The notes: generated by a model not told the origin, from the sequence alone. Positions 24,040 through 33,984 are shown, numbered from the stretch's first letter. The stretch: 64,000 bases of DNA from Epiperipatus broadwayi (GCA_028023455.1 JAQFVV010006306.1:186001-250000), one strand, 5' to 3'. Numbers and translations: made by a program.

Positions 24040-24240
24040 CTCACCTTCAAAGTAATCTTGTGCATTTATACACAGATTAAAAATGGCATTCCCATTTCTG
24101 GAAGCATGCCTGGAACTCATTTTTAAGAAGACTATTGAGCAGCTGTGTCATAGTAGAAAATCTTTGTCCTTTCAGCACAGTTTTTAATTTCAGAAATAAC
24201 CAAAAATTACAGAGTGCACTATGACACATTTTCACGCCAA
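24040..24240 (-). pseudogene. mariner transposase C-terminal relic
   Basis: Minus-strand reading gives CNFWLFLKLKTVLKGQRFST then MTQLLNSLLKNEFQACFQKW in one frame, with decayed continuation. It matches the end of mariner-type (DD34D) transposases, CDFFLFPKLK...LKGRRF...KNEFQACFQKW. The catalytic centre is outside the preserved part except for its downstream CDFF-like motif. There are stops after QKW. No terminal repeats were seen. Confidence 0.82.
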
Positions 24241-24423
24241 CATGTATGCACAGATATATTATTTTCTCAATAGCTCAGCTTAAAATTTACAGGTGTTAAT
24301 TTAAATATGTTCAATACTCATGTGATTTCAATAGAATTAGTTCAAGGGTGACATCACACAGCCATTCCAAGAATTAGATTCTCACACATTGTATATATAT
24401 ATTATAAAGAAATCAAGTCAGAT

Positions 24424-24640
24424 GTCACACGACCTAACCAACTTGTATTACAAATGTTATATAAAAAGCTTGCAAATAAGCTCTTAACAAGCTTTGCAGA
24501 ATATCCCTAATCCCAGAGCGTTTTCTGCTACTGGCTTCCTCAATCCTAGTACCTCACTGAGGAAGCCTGTAGCAGAAACCGGTCTGGGTTAAGGGATATT
24601 CTGCAAAGCTTGTTAAGAGCTTATTTGCGAGCTCTTTATA
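24424..24640 (-). mobile_element. Foldback hammerhead element, family Y
   Basis: The arms GCAAATAAGCTCTTAACAAG and its inverted partner CTTGTTAAGAGCTTATTTGC enclose mirrored ribozyme regions. At the left an unpaired tail of about 45 bp runs outward to GATGTCACACGACC, resembling the family X and Z tails. The right end is recessed. It therefore has the same asymmetric foldback plan. No clear target duplication could be read in the A+T-rich flanks. Confidence 0.75.
24543..24597 (+). ncRNA. Hammerhead ribozyme candidate, family Y
   Basis: The plus strand reads AUCC, UAGUA, CUCA, then CUGAGGA (24557-24563), AGCCUGUAGCA, GAAA (24575-24578), CCGGU, C, UGGG, UUAAG, GGAU. CUCA pairs with UGGG and AUCC with GGAU as helix I. 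ACCGGU forms a minimal helix III and the cleavage triplet is GUC (24582-24584). Helix II is weak (GC/GC flanked by an A-A mismatch), so activity is doubtful. It is in the sense strand of CHP1 intron 4. The opposite arm has UUGAGGA and CUC and is degenerate. Confidence 0.6.
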
Positions 24641-24807
24641 TAATATATATGCACATGCGTGTTCTTTTAAAATTATTAGTTTCTTAGCTCTACTTGAGTG
24701 CAGCACTTGACTTATATGTAGTAATACATATTTATATATCATGATATATACACATTTATAATTTATTATTGAGGAGTGCGATTGATAATTTTAACAGTCT
24801 GATACTA

Positions 24808-25221
24808 TCAAACAGGCAAAACTCTCCATACAGTAGTGCCACCCTGTGCCAACCAGATTAATCAATGGATGTCAGAAGGCTTGTGCATAAAATCCCCATC
24901 TAGTGCCTACTCATCCAATATCCCCAGACTAGTTTCTGGTTTGTGGCCTTCGTCGGTGAGGAGCCTTGGATCTGAGAGCACTGCACCTAGATCTTAGGAT
25001 CTAATGCAACCCTCCAGCAGCCACCTTTTATCTTTATTTAATTACAAAACTATGAGAATGAAACTGAAAACTCAATAATATATTCAATCTAAGCTCAATA
25101 GCTTATATAGTCGTATGGGTCTGTTGATTACTCTGGTTGGCACAAGGTGGCACTACTGTATGGAAAGTTTTGCCTGTTTGATAACAGTTATGTGCTAGTA
25201 TAAGAGATGGTGATCATGTGA
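24808..25221 (+). mobile_element. Foldback hammerhead element, family X, long copy
   Basis: A 414-bp insertion whose 13-bp flanks agree at 11 of 13 positions (24795-24807 and 25222-25234, identical over TCTGATACTA). The left arm is a near-complete inverted unit from the recessed end through the ribozyme (minus, 24913-24971) to ATGGGTCTG. It then flips to a short plus-oriented end with the tail GTGATCATGTGA. The ribozyme core reads CCGACGA in place of CUGANGA, so it is probably inactive. Confidence 0.88.
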
Positions 25222-25341
25222 TAATCTGATACTAATTCAAAAGTTTGCTATTTGGAATGTCTCTGGGTAATAGTTTGCCATATCAGATATAGAATTAAGA
25301 AATCAATAAATTTTGTTTTTAAATCAATATATTTATTTTAG

Positions 25342-25445
25342 TTGCCTTCAAAATGTATGACTTAGACAATGATGAAAAAATATCAAGAGATGAACTATTG
25401 GCAGTACTTCATATGATGGTTGGTGCAAACATTTCAGACGAGCAG
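25342..25445 (+). CDS. CHP1: CHP1, exon 5
   Basis: It encodes (F)AFKMYDLDNDEKISRDELL then AVLHMMVGANISDEQ. This is the third EF-hand, with a canonical calcium loop (D-L-D-N-D-E-K-I-S-R-D-E: acidic residues at 1, 3, 5 and 12). It is followed by the helix that in vertebrate CHP1 holds a nuclear export signal (LLQVLRMMVG). Acceptor AG is at 25340-25341, donor GTAAAT follows 25445, and it ends in phase 0. Confidence 0.97.
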
Positions 25446-26550
25446 GTAAATACGAATATTTTTTTAAGATTTAATATTACTTTTAACAAGTAAACTATTT
25501 ATCTCTTACATAATAAATGTGTGTCTGAAGTAAAGTCATCTATTAAAAAGACCTGTTTATGGATTTGGGGTTTTTTTTAATGGTCAATTGTTTAGGAAAT
25601 CGTGTGAAATTTGAATACCTAAAATAGGTGAGCTTCAGTCCAAGAATGTTTACCTCTTAATTGTGTCACTACTATTGCTCTAAACTGTACGGGAACTTTT
25701 CTATTTTTAATTGGGTCCTGTCTTTTAAGTGGTGTTTAGCCTACTTGTACCCAACGGGTGCTTCTATTTGATTATGGAGAAATTTTACTTAGATATTTTG
25801 CAGAAAATATCAGAATAAAAGTTAAACTTTTTTTGTATTGTTTTGAAACTATTCTAATGTAAAAATAATCATCTCATGGACGTTCTTTTTTGCTGTTGTT
25901 TATATTTTGGGAATAAATATTTACAGTAAAATTAAATTTTTTGCTCTTATATTTTATATGCAGTTGACGATAAATGATGAATAAGTTGAAAACTTACAAG
26001 ACATGTAGCAGTTGTTTTGATATAATGAATTAATAAAGTGACATTATGCAGGTATTAAACCTATCACTATATATATATATTTATTATTTTGTTTTTTTTT
26101 AAATGAACTTTCAGTATCAAAAAAAAAAAATATTTTGGCTGTCACGTAGATTTGAAGTTAATAGATGTTCATATATCTTATGGGTAAATTAAACTTCTTT
26201 ATAAAAGGTCTTATGAAAACAATACTGCTTGAAATTCACCTTACGTTACATGGGAATGGCTGATATAATTTGTGCAGACCTTAAAACTGTCTATATTTTA
26301 TTTTTAAAGTGAACTTTTAACATAAAATCCCAATTTATTTTTGATTTCAGCTGTCGTAAAGAATTGTGAATCAATACGCTTTAAACCAAAGATTGCCAAT
26401 CTATCTTAAATTTGCAAATTTTTGTTTTTCTTTTAAAAATAAATATATTAGATATATTTAAAAATAATATGGCAAAACAATTACAATATCGATACAAATT
26501 TCTGATTATTTGTCTGAAGGTTTGTGGTGATGGTATATTATTAGATGTGA

Positions 26551-26850
26551 TATGTACAGTGACAATATTCGCTTAGAAGTTGAACTCGCTCTAACCAACT
26601 GAGCTTTGACAGAATAGCTCAGTTGGTTAGAGTGCTTGCCTTAAATTCGATATTTTAGAATCTAAAGGTGCGAGTTCAACTTTTAAGCGAATATTGTCAC
26701 TTTTCATATAGGCCAACAACACCTAAAGAAGAGTGGAGAATATTACTACTCGAAACGTTGGGTAATCACTAACCTGTGTTGTCTATTTGTGTGTTATTAC
26801 TATGAAGTTGCTTGGAAAGTTTAAATAAAGTTTAAAATTTTCTATACATT
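26551..26850 (+). repeat. tRNA-derived SINE with inverted partial copy
   Basis: From about 26612 the plus strand has an A-box-like TAGCTCAGTTGGTTAGAG and a B-box-like GCGAGTTCAACTT, as in a tRNA-derived SINE head. The body is CAACAACACCTAAAGAAGAG ... TACTCGAAACGTTG and the 3' part AATAAAGTTTAAAATTTTCT. Left of it, 26551-26610 is an inverted copy of the head, giving a palindrome of about 165 bp. The body contains a hammerhead-like block (C-U-A-A-AGA ... GAAAC), with the core damaged here. This is not a working tRNA gene: no acceptor stem closes and the 5' half is repeated in inverse. Confidence 0.72.
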
Positions 26851-27399
26851 CAACATTCACTTATAAATGATGGAAATAGTCCAACACATCACTTCTGATT
26901 ATATTGCACTATATAGGAATTGGCTCATTTCTATATGGCGTAGTAATTAGAAATTTGTATCGGTATTCTAGTTGTTTTGCCATGTTATTTTTTGGATATT
27001 TACATTTGGATATTAGATATATATAAATCCAGACAATGTAAACAACATAATTAGCATCTAATTGTGTAATTGATAAGCAAGTGACTGTCTGGAATTTTTA
27101 TTCTTATAACACAGAAGAAAATTAAGTGAATCTATCGTAAATTTCATATACCATATATAAAATAATCATGATTGTAAAATATTAACTTTTCTTCAAAAAA
27201 AGTCTTATTTTCTAAATGTGATCAAATCATTAAATAAGCATTTTCTTTATCGAGAGACTATCTAATTGGACTTAACTTTCTATGGAACATAAATTATTTA
27301 TGAAACTTTAAAGCCTAAGTGTCATATTTTGAAGAAAAACAAGTTCTTTTATGACATTGGATAAATGTATTCAAAAAGCAAGTTCAAAAAATTTGACAA

Positions 27400-27687
27400 T
27401 GAAAAGGCCAAAATAGTTGAGAATGCCTGAGACCAAGAAAATATAAGCATTTCTCAATCTGTTGAACTTTTTTTTGGAACCTAGCCTCGGTGTAATTTAT
27501 TAAGGAATGCCCAAAAATAGAATTGAAAAATGGAATGTAGGAATACTTATATTCGTACTAAAGCATTGTTTTCATCAAATGACAGTAGTTTTGAGATAGT
27601 TAGTGACCGACACATCTGAATATGGGATGGGTACAATTTTGAGCTGTTTAGTATTCAGTGGGAACGAACAACCGTGTATGCATTAAG
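27400..27687 (+). pseudogene. Ty3/Gypsy reverse transcriptase-RNase H relic, 5' part
   Basis: Decayed plus-strand pol sequence. The clearest stretch, just before the inserted foldback, is DTSEYGMGTILSCLVFSGNE (from about 27609), matching the start of the Gypsy RNase H domain (DASxYGxGAVLSQ...DG). Upstream fragments (LNFFLEPSLGVIYQG-like) fit the end of the reverse transcriptase only weakly. The domain resumes at 28713 after the insertion. Confidence 0.72.
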
Positions 27688-27845
27688 TACTTTATTTACT
27701 TCACATGATCACATTTCCTATACTAGCACATTAATTGTTGATAAACAGAGCAAAACTCTCCATACAGTATTGCCACCTGTGCTAAACAGAGTAATCAATG
27801 GATGCCAGAATGCTTGTGCATAAAATCCCTATCTAATGCCTACTC

Positions 27846-27904
27846 ATCCAATATCCCCAGACTAGTTTCCGGCTTGTGGCCTTCATCAGTGAGGAGCTTT
27901 GGAT
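27846..27904 (-). ncRNA. Hammerhead ribozyme candidate, family X
   Basis: Minus strand order: AUCCAA, AGCU, CCUCA, CUGAUGA, AGGCCACAAGCCG, GAAA, CUAGU, C, UGGGG, AUA, UUGGAU. Helix I pairs CCUCA/UGGGG and AUCCAA/UUGGAU across an internal loop. Helix II is GGC/GCC with a CACAA loop. Helix III is the minimal AC/GU with a UA loop, and the cleavage triplet is GUC. All conserved core bases are present. The first position of helix II is A opposite G, not the usual G-C pair, which is the main reason for caution. Confidence 0.72.
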
Positions 27905-28535
27905 CTGAGAGCACTGCATCTAGATCTTAGGATCTAATGCAACCCTCTAGCAACCACCTTTTATCTCTACTTAACTACTAAACTATGAGAATGAAATTGA
28001 AAACACAAAAAATATTTTCAATCTAAGCTCAATAGCTTAAATAGTCATATGGGTCTGAACTCAGTTCAGCACCCATACATTTTGGTGTCTTTGGCTCTTT
28101 TACAACCATAGCCACCACTATCCTATTAGGCAGGATTGGTGTTAAACCATTAAGCATCACATGATCACAAGCCTTCTGGCATCCATTGATTACTCTGTTT
28201 AGCACAGGTGGCAATACTGTATGGAGAGTTTTGCTCTGTTTATCAACAATTAATGTGCTAGTATAGGAAATGTGATCATGTGATGCTTAATGGTTTAACA
28301 CCAATCCTGCCTAATAGGATAGTGGTGGCTATGGTTGTAAAAGAGCCAAAGACACCAAAATGTATGGGTGTTGAACTGAGTTCAGACCCATATGACTATT
28401 TAAGCTATTGAGCTTAGATTGAAAATATTTTTTGTGTTTTCAATTTCATTCTCATAGTTTAGTAGTTAAGTAGAGATAAAAGGTGGTTGCTAGAGGGTTG
28501 CATTAGATCCTAAGATCTAGATGCAGTGCTCTCAG

Positions 28536-28594
28536 ATCCAAAGCTCCTCACTGACGAAGGTCACAAGCCGGAAACTAGTCTGGGGATATTGGAT
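28536..28594 (+). ncRNA. Hammerhead ribozyme candidate in CHP1 sense strand
   Basis: Same fold as its partner at 27846-27904 but on the plus strand, in the sense orientation of CHP1 intron 5: core CUGACGA, helix II GGU/GCC, GAAA, ACUAGU and GUC. If active it could cut the CHP1 pre-mRNA inside the intron. The neighbouring complementary arm may instead trap it in a long hairpin. Confidence 0.68.
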
Positions 28595-28712
28595 GAGTAG
28601 GCATTAGATAGGGATTTTATGCACAAGCCTTCTGGCATCCATTGATTACTCTGTTTAGCACAGGTGGCAATACTGTATGGAGAGTTTTGCTCTGTTTATT
28701 ACTTTATTTACT

Positions 28713-29800
28713 GTAGAGAGATATTACCGCCATCTCAATAAATATGATTTAGTCATGGTTTTGCTGTCAAGAAATTGCACCGATATTTTATGGTTGATCT
28801 TTCAAGCTTATTACAGACCATTTTGTCCAAGATTAAAACAATATTAATCTAAGTCCCTTGATACTATGCTAAATAAATTTATTGTTGAGATATGATTTTG
28901 AATTAGAAAACACTAAGAGTTGTGTAATACAGTATACAGATGCTCTTTCCAAAACACTAAATAATACCAAGCCTATTAATAGAGACAGTAATGAATTAAA
29001 TTAAGTAAATAGCCAAGCTATTGCAAAATGGACAAAAAATGACTGAGATTGCAAAATATTCAGAATTATATCAGCAAAAATTAGTCTATTCATTAGCCTA
29101 AAGTTTATCCTTTTGAGGACATGTAGAAACTTTCTGATGTAAATTTTAGATTGTAATGAATGATGAGGCATTTTAGGCTAAGAAAAGATGTTAAAGCTGC
29201 TATACCAAAGTTATCGTAGTGTATTCAAGCAAACGCTTTGGGTTCAGGATATGCGTGGTGGCTTGAACACTGGGAATCATGCCTAATAAAATTACTAGTT
29301 AAAATGGTGATCATGTGATGTTTAGTGGTTTAAAATTACTAGTTCCAAGAAAATACATAGTTTGGTCAACCATAATTAAACCATGAAGTCAAGCACTCAT
29401 TGACCATGGTGAACACCATATGTACCATTTGTTATTAATTTTAATATTGTCATATTGAATATGGACAAAATACATAAATGTCAAAAATGTAAGCTTCACC
29501 GAAATAATTTTGAAGCTTAATCGTTTACGTGCTCAAACAATGGTACAAAGTTTATTTTCTCTCGGTTTGAAGAAATTTTAAAAGAATGTGGAATGAGACA
29601 AATGTTCTGCTGTCACTGTATCATCCTAAATCAAATCCTCTGGGAGAAATGGAGTCCAAATTAGTATTACAAAGAGTGGTAATTTCTAATAAACGCAAAT
29701 CAATAACTGCAGTGTTATTTTTTAACACGACGCACTATTGAACAACAATGAGAACATTCCCATCTGAAATTATGTTTGTTAGGAGATCTGTTTTTTATCA
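28713..29800 (+). pseudogene. Ty3/Gypsy RNase H and integrase relic, 3' part
   Basis: Plus-strand fragments continue the pol gene in order. HGFAVKKLHRYFMVDL (about 28758) and SCVIQYTDALSKTLNN (about 28919) correspond to the end of RNase H (AVKKFHRYLYGR; HGNADALSRLP). YAWWLEHWESCLIKLLVK (about 29248) resembles YxWWPxLDxDIExLVxxC of the integrase zinc domain. SNNGTKFIF then FEEILKECGMRQM (about 29536-29605), LYHPKSNPLGEMESKLVLQR (about 29618) and NTTHY with PSEIMF follow the integrase core pattern SDNGxQF ... GIxHxxxxPYHPxSNGxAER. Many stops and frameshifts are present. A 30-bp family X insertion lies at 29301-29330. No LTRs were identified. Confidence 0.82.
29301..29330 (+). mobile_element. 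Family X micro-insertion (30 bp) with target duplication
   Basis: Only GGTGATCATGTGATGTTTAG with a few flanking bases is inserted, between perfect 14-bp repeats TAAAATTACTAGTT (29287-29300 and 29331-29344). The insert is the family tail and the first bases beyond it. It shows that the tail end alone can be integrated, with the same target duplication length as full copies. Confidence 0.88.
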
Positions 29801-30194
29801 GAGATAAATCAAGAATTGGTTGAAATAGAAAATTAAAAATATTCATAGAATCATGAAATCTGAATAAGAGACAGGATCAAAAAATATTGGATAAGAGGAG
29901 AAATTTGTCAAGCATTTATCTAACAAGAAGTAAGACAGAAAATGGACCAGTAATGTGCAGGCATATAAACCATATTAACTGACAGACTAGTGAAAACATA
30001 GAAAATACAGAATAGATAAAAATGGCAAAACCTGAGATTAAACTTTCTAGTCTAAAAAGCTTAGATAAAACAGAGTTATTAGAGATAAAAGTGGGGCAAA
30101 TTGAAGAAAACCATTTCTCCACAGATGTAAATATCACCCATGTATTTGAAAGATGATTTAATATTTAAATACAATTATAATATACTTAATCTAA

Positions 30195-30440
30195 ATTTAA
30201 TTAAAGGGGATTTAAACCCAGACTTTCAAGCTCTACAGTCATTTACTCTATCCAGTATAACCATTACACATGACCACATACATGTGAAAAAGATAAATGA
30301 TCTCCAATAGATGTATTTCATGCTAGTTCATCTCCAAATACATATATTGGAGATCATTTATCTTTTTAATATGTGTATGGGTATAGAGTGGGTGACTGTA
30401 GAGAGCTTGAAAATCTGTATTGTAATCCCTTTTAATTAAA
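30195..30440. repeat. Palindromic tRNA-like SINE
   Basis: The arms GGGGATTTAAACCCAGACTT and its inverted partner (AAAATCTGTATTGTAATCCC, imperfect) extend over about 230 bp through a central TCTCCAATA/TATTGGAGA hairpin. In plus sense the right arm has GGGTATAGAGTGGGTGACTG and a weak B box. The 23.54 kb fragment is half of the same repeat. Confidence 0.7.
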
Positions 30441-31922
30441 AGATAACGGAATAGTCCACAATAATAATAACACATAAAAGAGAAAAAATTCTTTGTGTTA
30501 CCGCTGAAGATTTGAAAATGTTGCAGAACGTTCTGAAAATGGAAGACTAAGCAGCCAAAAGACTCAATTCCACTGACTATACTTCAGTGAATTTTTATAG
30601 GCCACACAAGATCTTATTATAATTTGTTAAACCTTAAAGTCCATAATGTTATAATTATCGGTTAAGTTTATATACATATCCATAACTTGTTGTTTGTAAT
30701 GCAAAAAGCATGCTTATAGAGTCTGTTTAGTGCTTAACATTTAGCAGGAATATAGCATATATAGAAAAAGTTGTACATTTTTTATAAAAATTACGTTGAA
30801 TTGCTAAATGAAACCTGATCTACATTTTAAGCAAGGAATTAAAAAAAATAAAAGATTAATCAGCAAAGTAAATTATTGTTTGAATAACTATGATAGAAAA
30901 TTTTTGTACACATATAGAAATATGTATGTCAGAATGCAGAAAGTATTTTATATATAAATTAGTAATAAAATTGTTTACAATACTTATATTTTTGGCAGAG
31001 TTTGGATTCACAACGAGGGAAGGCACAATCCATTTTTAATGTAGGAAAAATTCACATATTCTTGGAACCATAGATTTATGGTGTTTTCCTTGCATTATTA
31101 TAATTTTTAGACTCGGTCAAGTCCACGTTGACTTTTGGTGATCATACGAATGATGTTTTGCCTATGTATAAAATTTGCAAAATAGCGTACAGAAATAGTT
31201 TATGATTGCTTTCTTCTGCCAATTTAAAAATATTCTGCTGTTGATAATAACTGTGTCAACTATTATTAACTTGATTCTATATCGTTGTCACTTAACGTTA
31301 AATATTAGAAGTAATAATAAAAAATAACATATCATGACAAATAGAAAAAAGCTGTAAAATAACAGAAAAAATAAAGATGAGAATGATAAGGTATAATAAT
31401 ATTCAACAATGAATCTTGTTTTAAAACTACCTTTTTTTTATAAATATAAAGAAAGGAAAGAAAAATATCGTTGACAAATATGGATTTAATAGCAGAAATA
31501 AAACAACAAGAACTACTGGTAAACTATTCACAATTGAATGAACTTTTTTTTTTTATTAACAATGCATTTTCAAGTAGTCAAAATACTGGACATTACAAAA
31601 TAGAGTTTCAGGTACATTATAATTTTAGTACTCAACAATGAAACTGATTTTATTAATGGTTATAAAGCCAAGAATGCATTGTGAAAACAGATCCTGTATT
31701 ATTTGCATAGTTGATCCATATCCTAGATTGCTTTTGGAGCGACTAACAAATCAATTTGATGTTTAGGATGTAATTTATGGTCTCTCAGACAACAGTCAGT
31801 CATATTAAGTCATTTTATAAGTATTTATTCATTAATAGTTAATAGAAAGCATGTAAATATTATAAATTGAAATTATTCTATAACGTTTATAGTTATATAA
31901 ATATAATTTCATTCTATTGCAG

Positions 31923-32003
31923 CTGGGAAGTATAGCTGAGCGGACCATAACAGAAGCAGATGATGATGGAGACCATATGATTTCCTTTCCAGAATTCTGT
32001 AAA
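31923..32003 (+). CDS. CHP1: CHP1, exon 6
   Basis: It encodes LGSIAERTITEADDDGDHMI then SFPEFCK, the fourth EF-hand. The loop D-D-D-G-D-H-M-I-S-F-P-E keeps acidic residues at 1, 3, 5 and Glu at 12, so calcium binding should be retained. Acceptor GCAG is at 31919-31922, donor GTAAGT follows 32003, and both ends are in phase 0. Confidence 0.97.
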
Positions 32004-32989
32004 GTAAGTCAATTGTATATGTTATATGTGAATATTTATAGATTTAGAAAGATAAGTAATTTAAGGAAACAGGATGCATAATTTATTTCAGTGGTGCGTA
32101 ATTTCTTGGTTGTTAAATTTTTAAGAAATTCTTCTTAAGTTTTGAATAATATTTTGTCGTTGTCCCCCCTCCCCCAAAGAATTTAATTTTTTAAAAATAA
32201 AATAAAAATCTCATGAAAAGAAATTGTTTTTATACAGGTCATATTTTGTTTTTTTTGCCAAGGGTGCAATTTGTTCCGTAAATTTCATTTCAAATGATAC
32301 ATGCTTAATACTAAAATATTAGGAGATATAAATTTGTATATTAATTAAAACTACTATCATTTTATTATGAATATCTTTACATTCTCGTACTTATAATTTA
32401 ATTATAATTTAAGCATGGTGGAAACATAATAGATCACGTCAAATTTTTATCTGAGGAAGAAGGTCACAAATGTTTTTAAAAATGTTATGTACAGTGATTT
32501 ATTTCATTTAATTTTTATTAGTAAAAATCTTACAGATGAAATACAAATTACTATTCCAGGATTTGCTGCAATGTGAGATTATTGCATTGCAATTTTTTCC
32601 GACCACAGGCACCTTGGTCTAATATTTAAGGATTCATAACTCAGACAAATACTAAAAAACAATGGTTATAAAAATATCTTTGTTATAGGTCAGGGAATAT
32701 ATTGTTCAAATGAAAAATTTAGGTTAAATAAAGTTTCACTAATAAAATTGATTTTATTATTAACCCCTTTCCCATTTAAAGCTTAAACAAATTAAAGTAA
32801 TAATGGGTCTGGATCGAAATAATTTCATGTTGTTACTATTTATATATATTTACGAATTTAAGTGCAATAATGCTCAAGACTAAATGGGTTTATAATTATA
32901 ATTGCATTTTGTAATGTTATAATTGACTATTTATTAGTCTGCATTCAGAACAGGTTATATTTTACCTGTTTAAAGAGGTTTATTTAAAC

Positions 32990-33984
32990 TTTCGGTACTC
33001 ATTACTTAGCCAGGTTTGGCCACTTGATGGCGTTCTGGCTAGCCAAGAACACCTACAAATGCCATTTACGCAGCCTAGACTTACAGCTAAGAAAACAGTT
33101 CTGTTTATCTTAACCATTGCAGACCACTTGAAGGCGTTGCACAGAAATATTACAGCCTGTTTTGTGCTTCGCGACATTTTATGCGAATTCGCACAATTCA
33201 CAATTGGCTACCGCATCGTTTGACGATGTCTGGATTTCAAGTGGCTACAACTTTGGAAATCTCTATAGCAGAGTAATTTCATTTCTACTTAAATCATGCA
33301 GTCTGACTCACTAAGAATTGTCACACCATCCCCACCCTTCCCTACACAACTTGGAATGTGCAAAACCTTGGCAAAGGGATTAGGCCGAGCTCACTTTCAC
33401 GAGAAAATATGAAACAAATAAAATGGCACACTGCAGCAAGGTATTCGGTTCGCACACGTTTCCAAAACAAAAGCTTGTGATTCTATGACATAAATCAGTA
33501 CAAAAAACAAGAAAAGAAAATGAAAGTTGAAAAAGTCAAAAGTTTTGATCTTATTTTTATTTTGGGGGGGTGGGGGTGGAGAGGATGGGTTGAGAAATGC
33601 TTTGTCGTCACTGAGACAAAAGTTATTTTTGGTTTGTTATTATTTTAAAAAAAAAATAATAGAAATTGGTTTTAAAAATAAAACTTGTACTATATCAGTG
33701 GTAAAGATGTGTTTGTATATAATTTTTATTATTGTAATTTATTAATAGGAAGGGGGGAAAAAAACTTAAAAATAAAAAATTAAAGACATAGTACAAAAAA
33801 GTACAAGGGTAAAAAAATTTAATCAATAGTAAAAGTTATTTTTAAAAATCGCGTAATACAAATAAAGCCCCCAATAAAGTCACTGTCTTTTAAAAATCGC
33901 AGCCTGGTAACATTGCATTGTGTTGTTTTTGACTGGCAACAGCGCCATCAAGCGACCAAGCCCGGCTAAGTAATTAGTACCAAA
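32990..33984. mobile_element. Inverted-repeat element, 1.0 kb, related to the one at 48.8 kb
   Basis: The left end TTCGGTACTCATTACTTAGC continues CAGGTTTGGCCACTTGATGGCG. The right end, read inverted, is TTTGGTACTAATTACTTAGC then CGGGCTTGGTCGCTTGATGGCGC. The left part is G+C-richer and contains GCGAATTCGCACAATTCACA, which corresponds to GCGAATTCACACAGTTTATA in the 48.8-kb element. The two also share the terminal core GTCGCTYGATGGCGC. It encodes no protein I recognise. The superfamily is undetermined. Confidence 0.78.

Larger units (their letters stand above)
22713..25341 (+). other. CHP1: CHP1 intron 4 (2.6 kb)
   Basis: It contains two complete family X foldbacks, family Y hammerhead sequences, a mariner relic and a tRNA-like fragment, all listed separately. 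The segment GGTTGCCTTGACAACAGTTT at about 22776 recurs at about 34087 in intron 6. 22800-23220 shows nothing else. Confidence 0.85.
27701..28699 (-). mobile_element. Foldback hammerhead element, family X, inverted plus tandem copy
   Basis: A 999-bp insertion splits a Gypsy RNase H relic and is flanked by the 13-bp duplication TACTTTATTTACT (27688-27700 and 28700-28712). 27701-28166 is a unit in minus orientation beginning with the tail TCACATGATCAC. 28167-28699 is in plus orientation and contains a 77-bp direct repeat (28167-28243 and 28623-28699) with no difference seen, so one unit is 456 bp and is present head-to-tail about 1.17 times. The right end is recessed at GCTCTGTTTAT, as in other copies. 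The arms are almost identical, making this the youngest-looking copy. Each arm has its own ribozyme. Confidence 0.92.
25446..31922 (+). other. CHP1: CHP1 intron 5 (6.5 kb)
   Basis: It holds an inverted SINE pair, a Ty3/Gypsy pol relic interrupted by two family X insertions, and a tRNA-like hairpin repeat. 25446-26500 and 30440-31922 are A+T-rich with nothing recognised apart from an (AT)n run near 26068. Confidence 0.85.

Noticed and set aside
26612-26700. Functional tRNA gene
   Set aside because: A-box and B-box-like blocks exist, but no acceptor stem closes, the spacing is off, and the segment is the head of a multi-copy SINE.
27701-28699. Palindrome as an assembly artefact
   Set aside because: The arms differ at several positions, the ends coincide with a 13-bp target duplication, and the Gypsy reading continues on the other side, so a real insertion is more likely.
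30385-30430. Hammerhead-like CTGTAGA-GCTTGAAAGTC in the tRNA-like repeats
   Set aside because: CUGU replaces CUGA and there is no room for helix II; tRNA-like boxes explain the conservation better.
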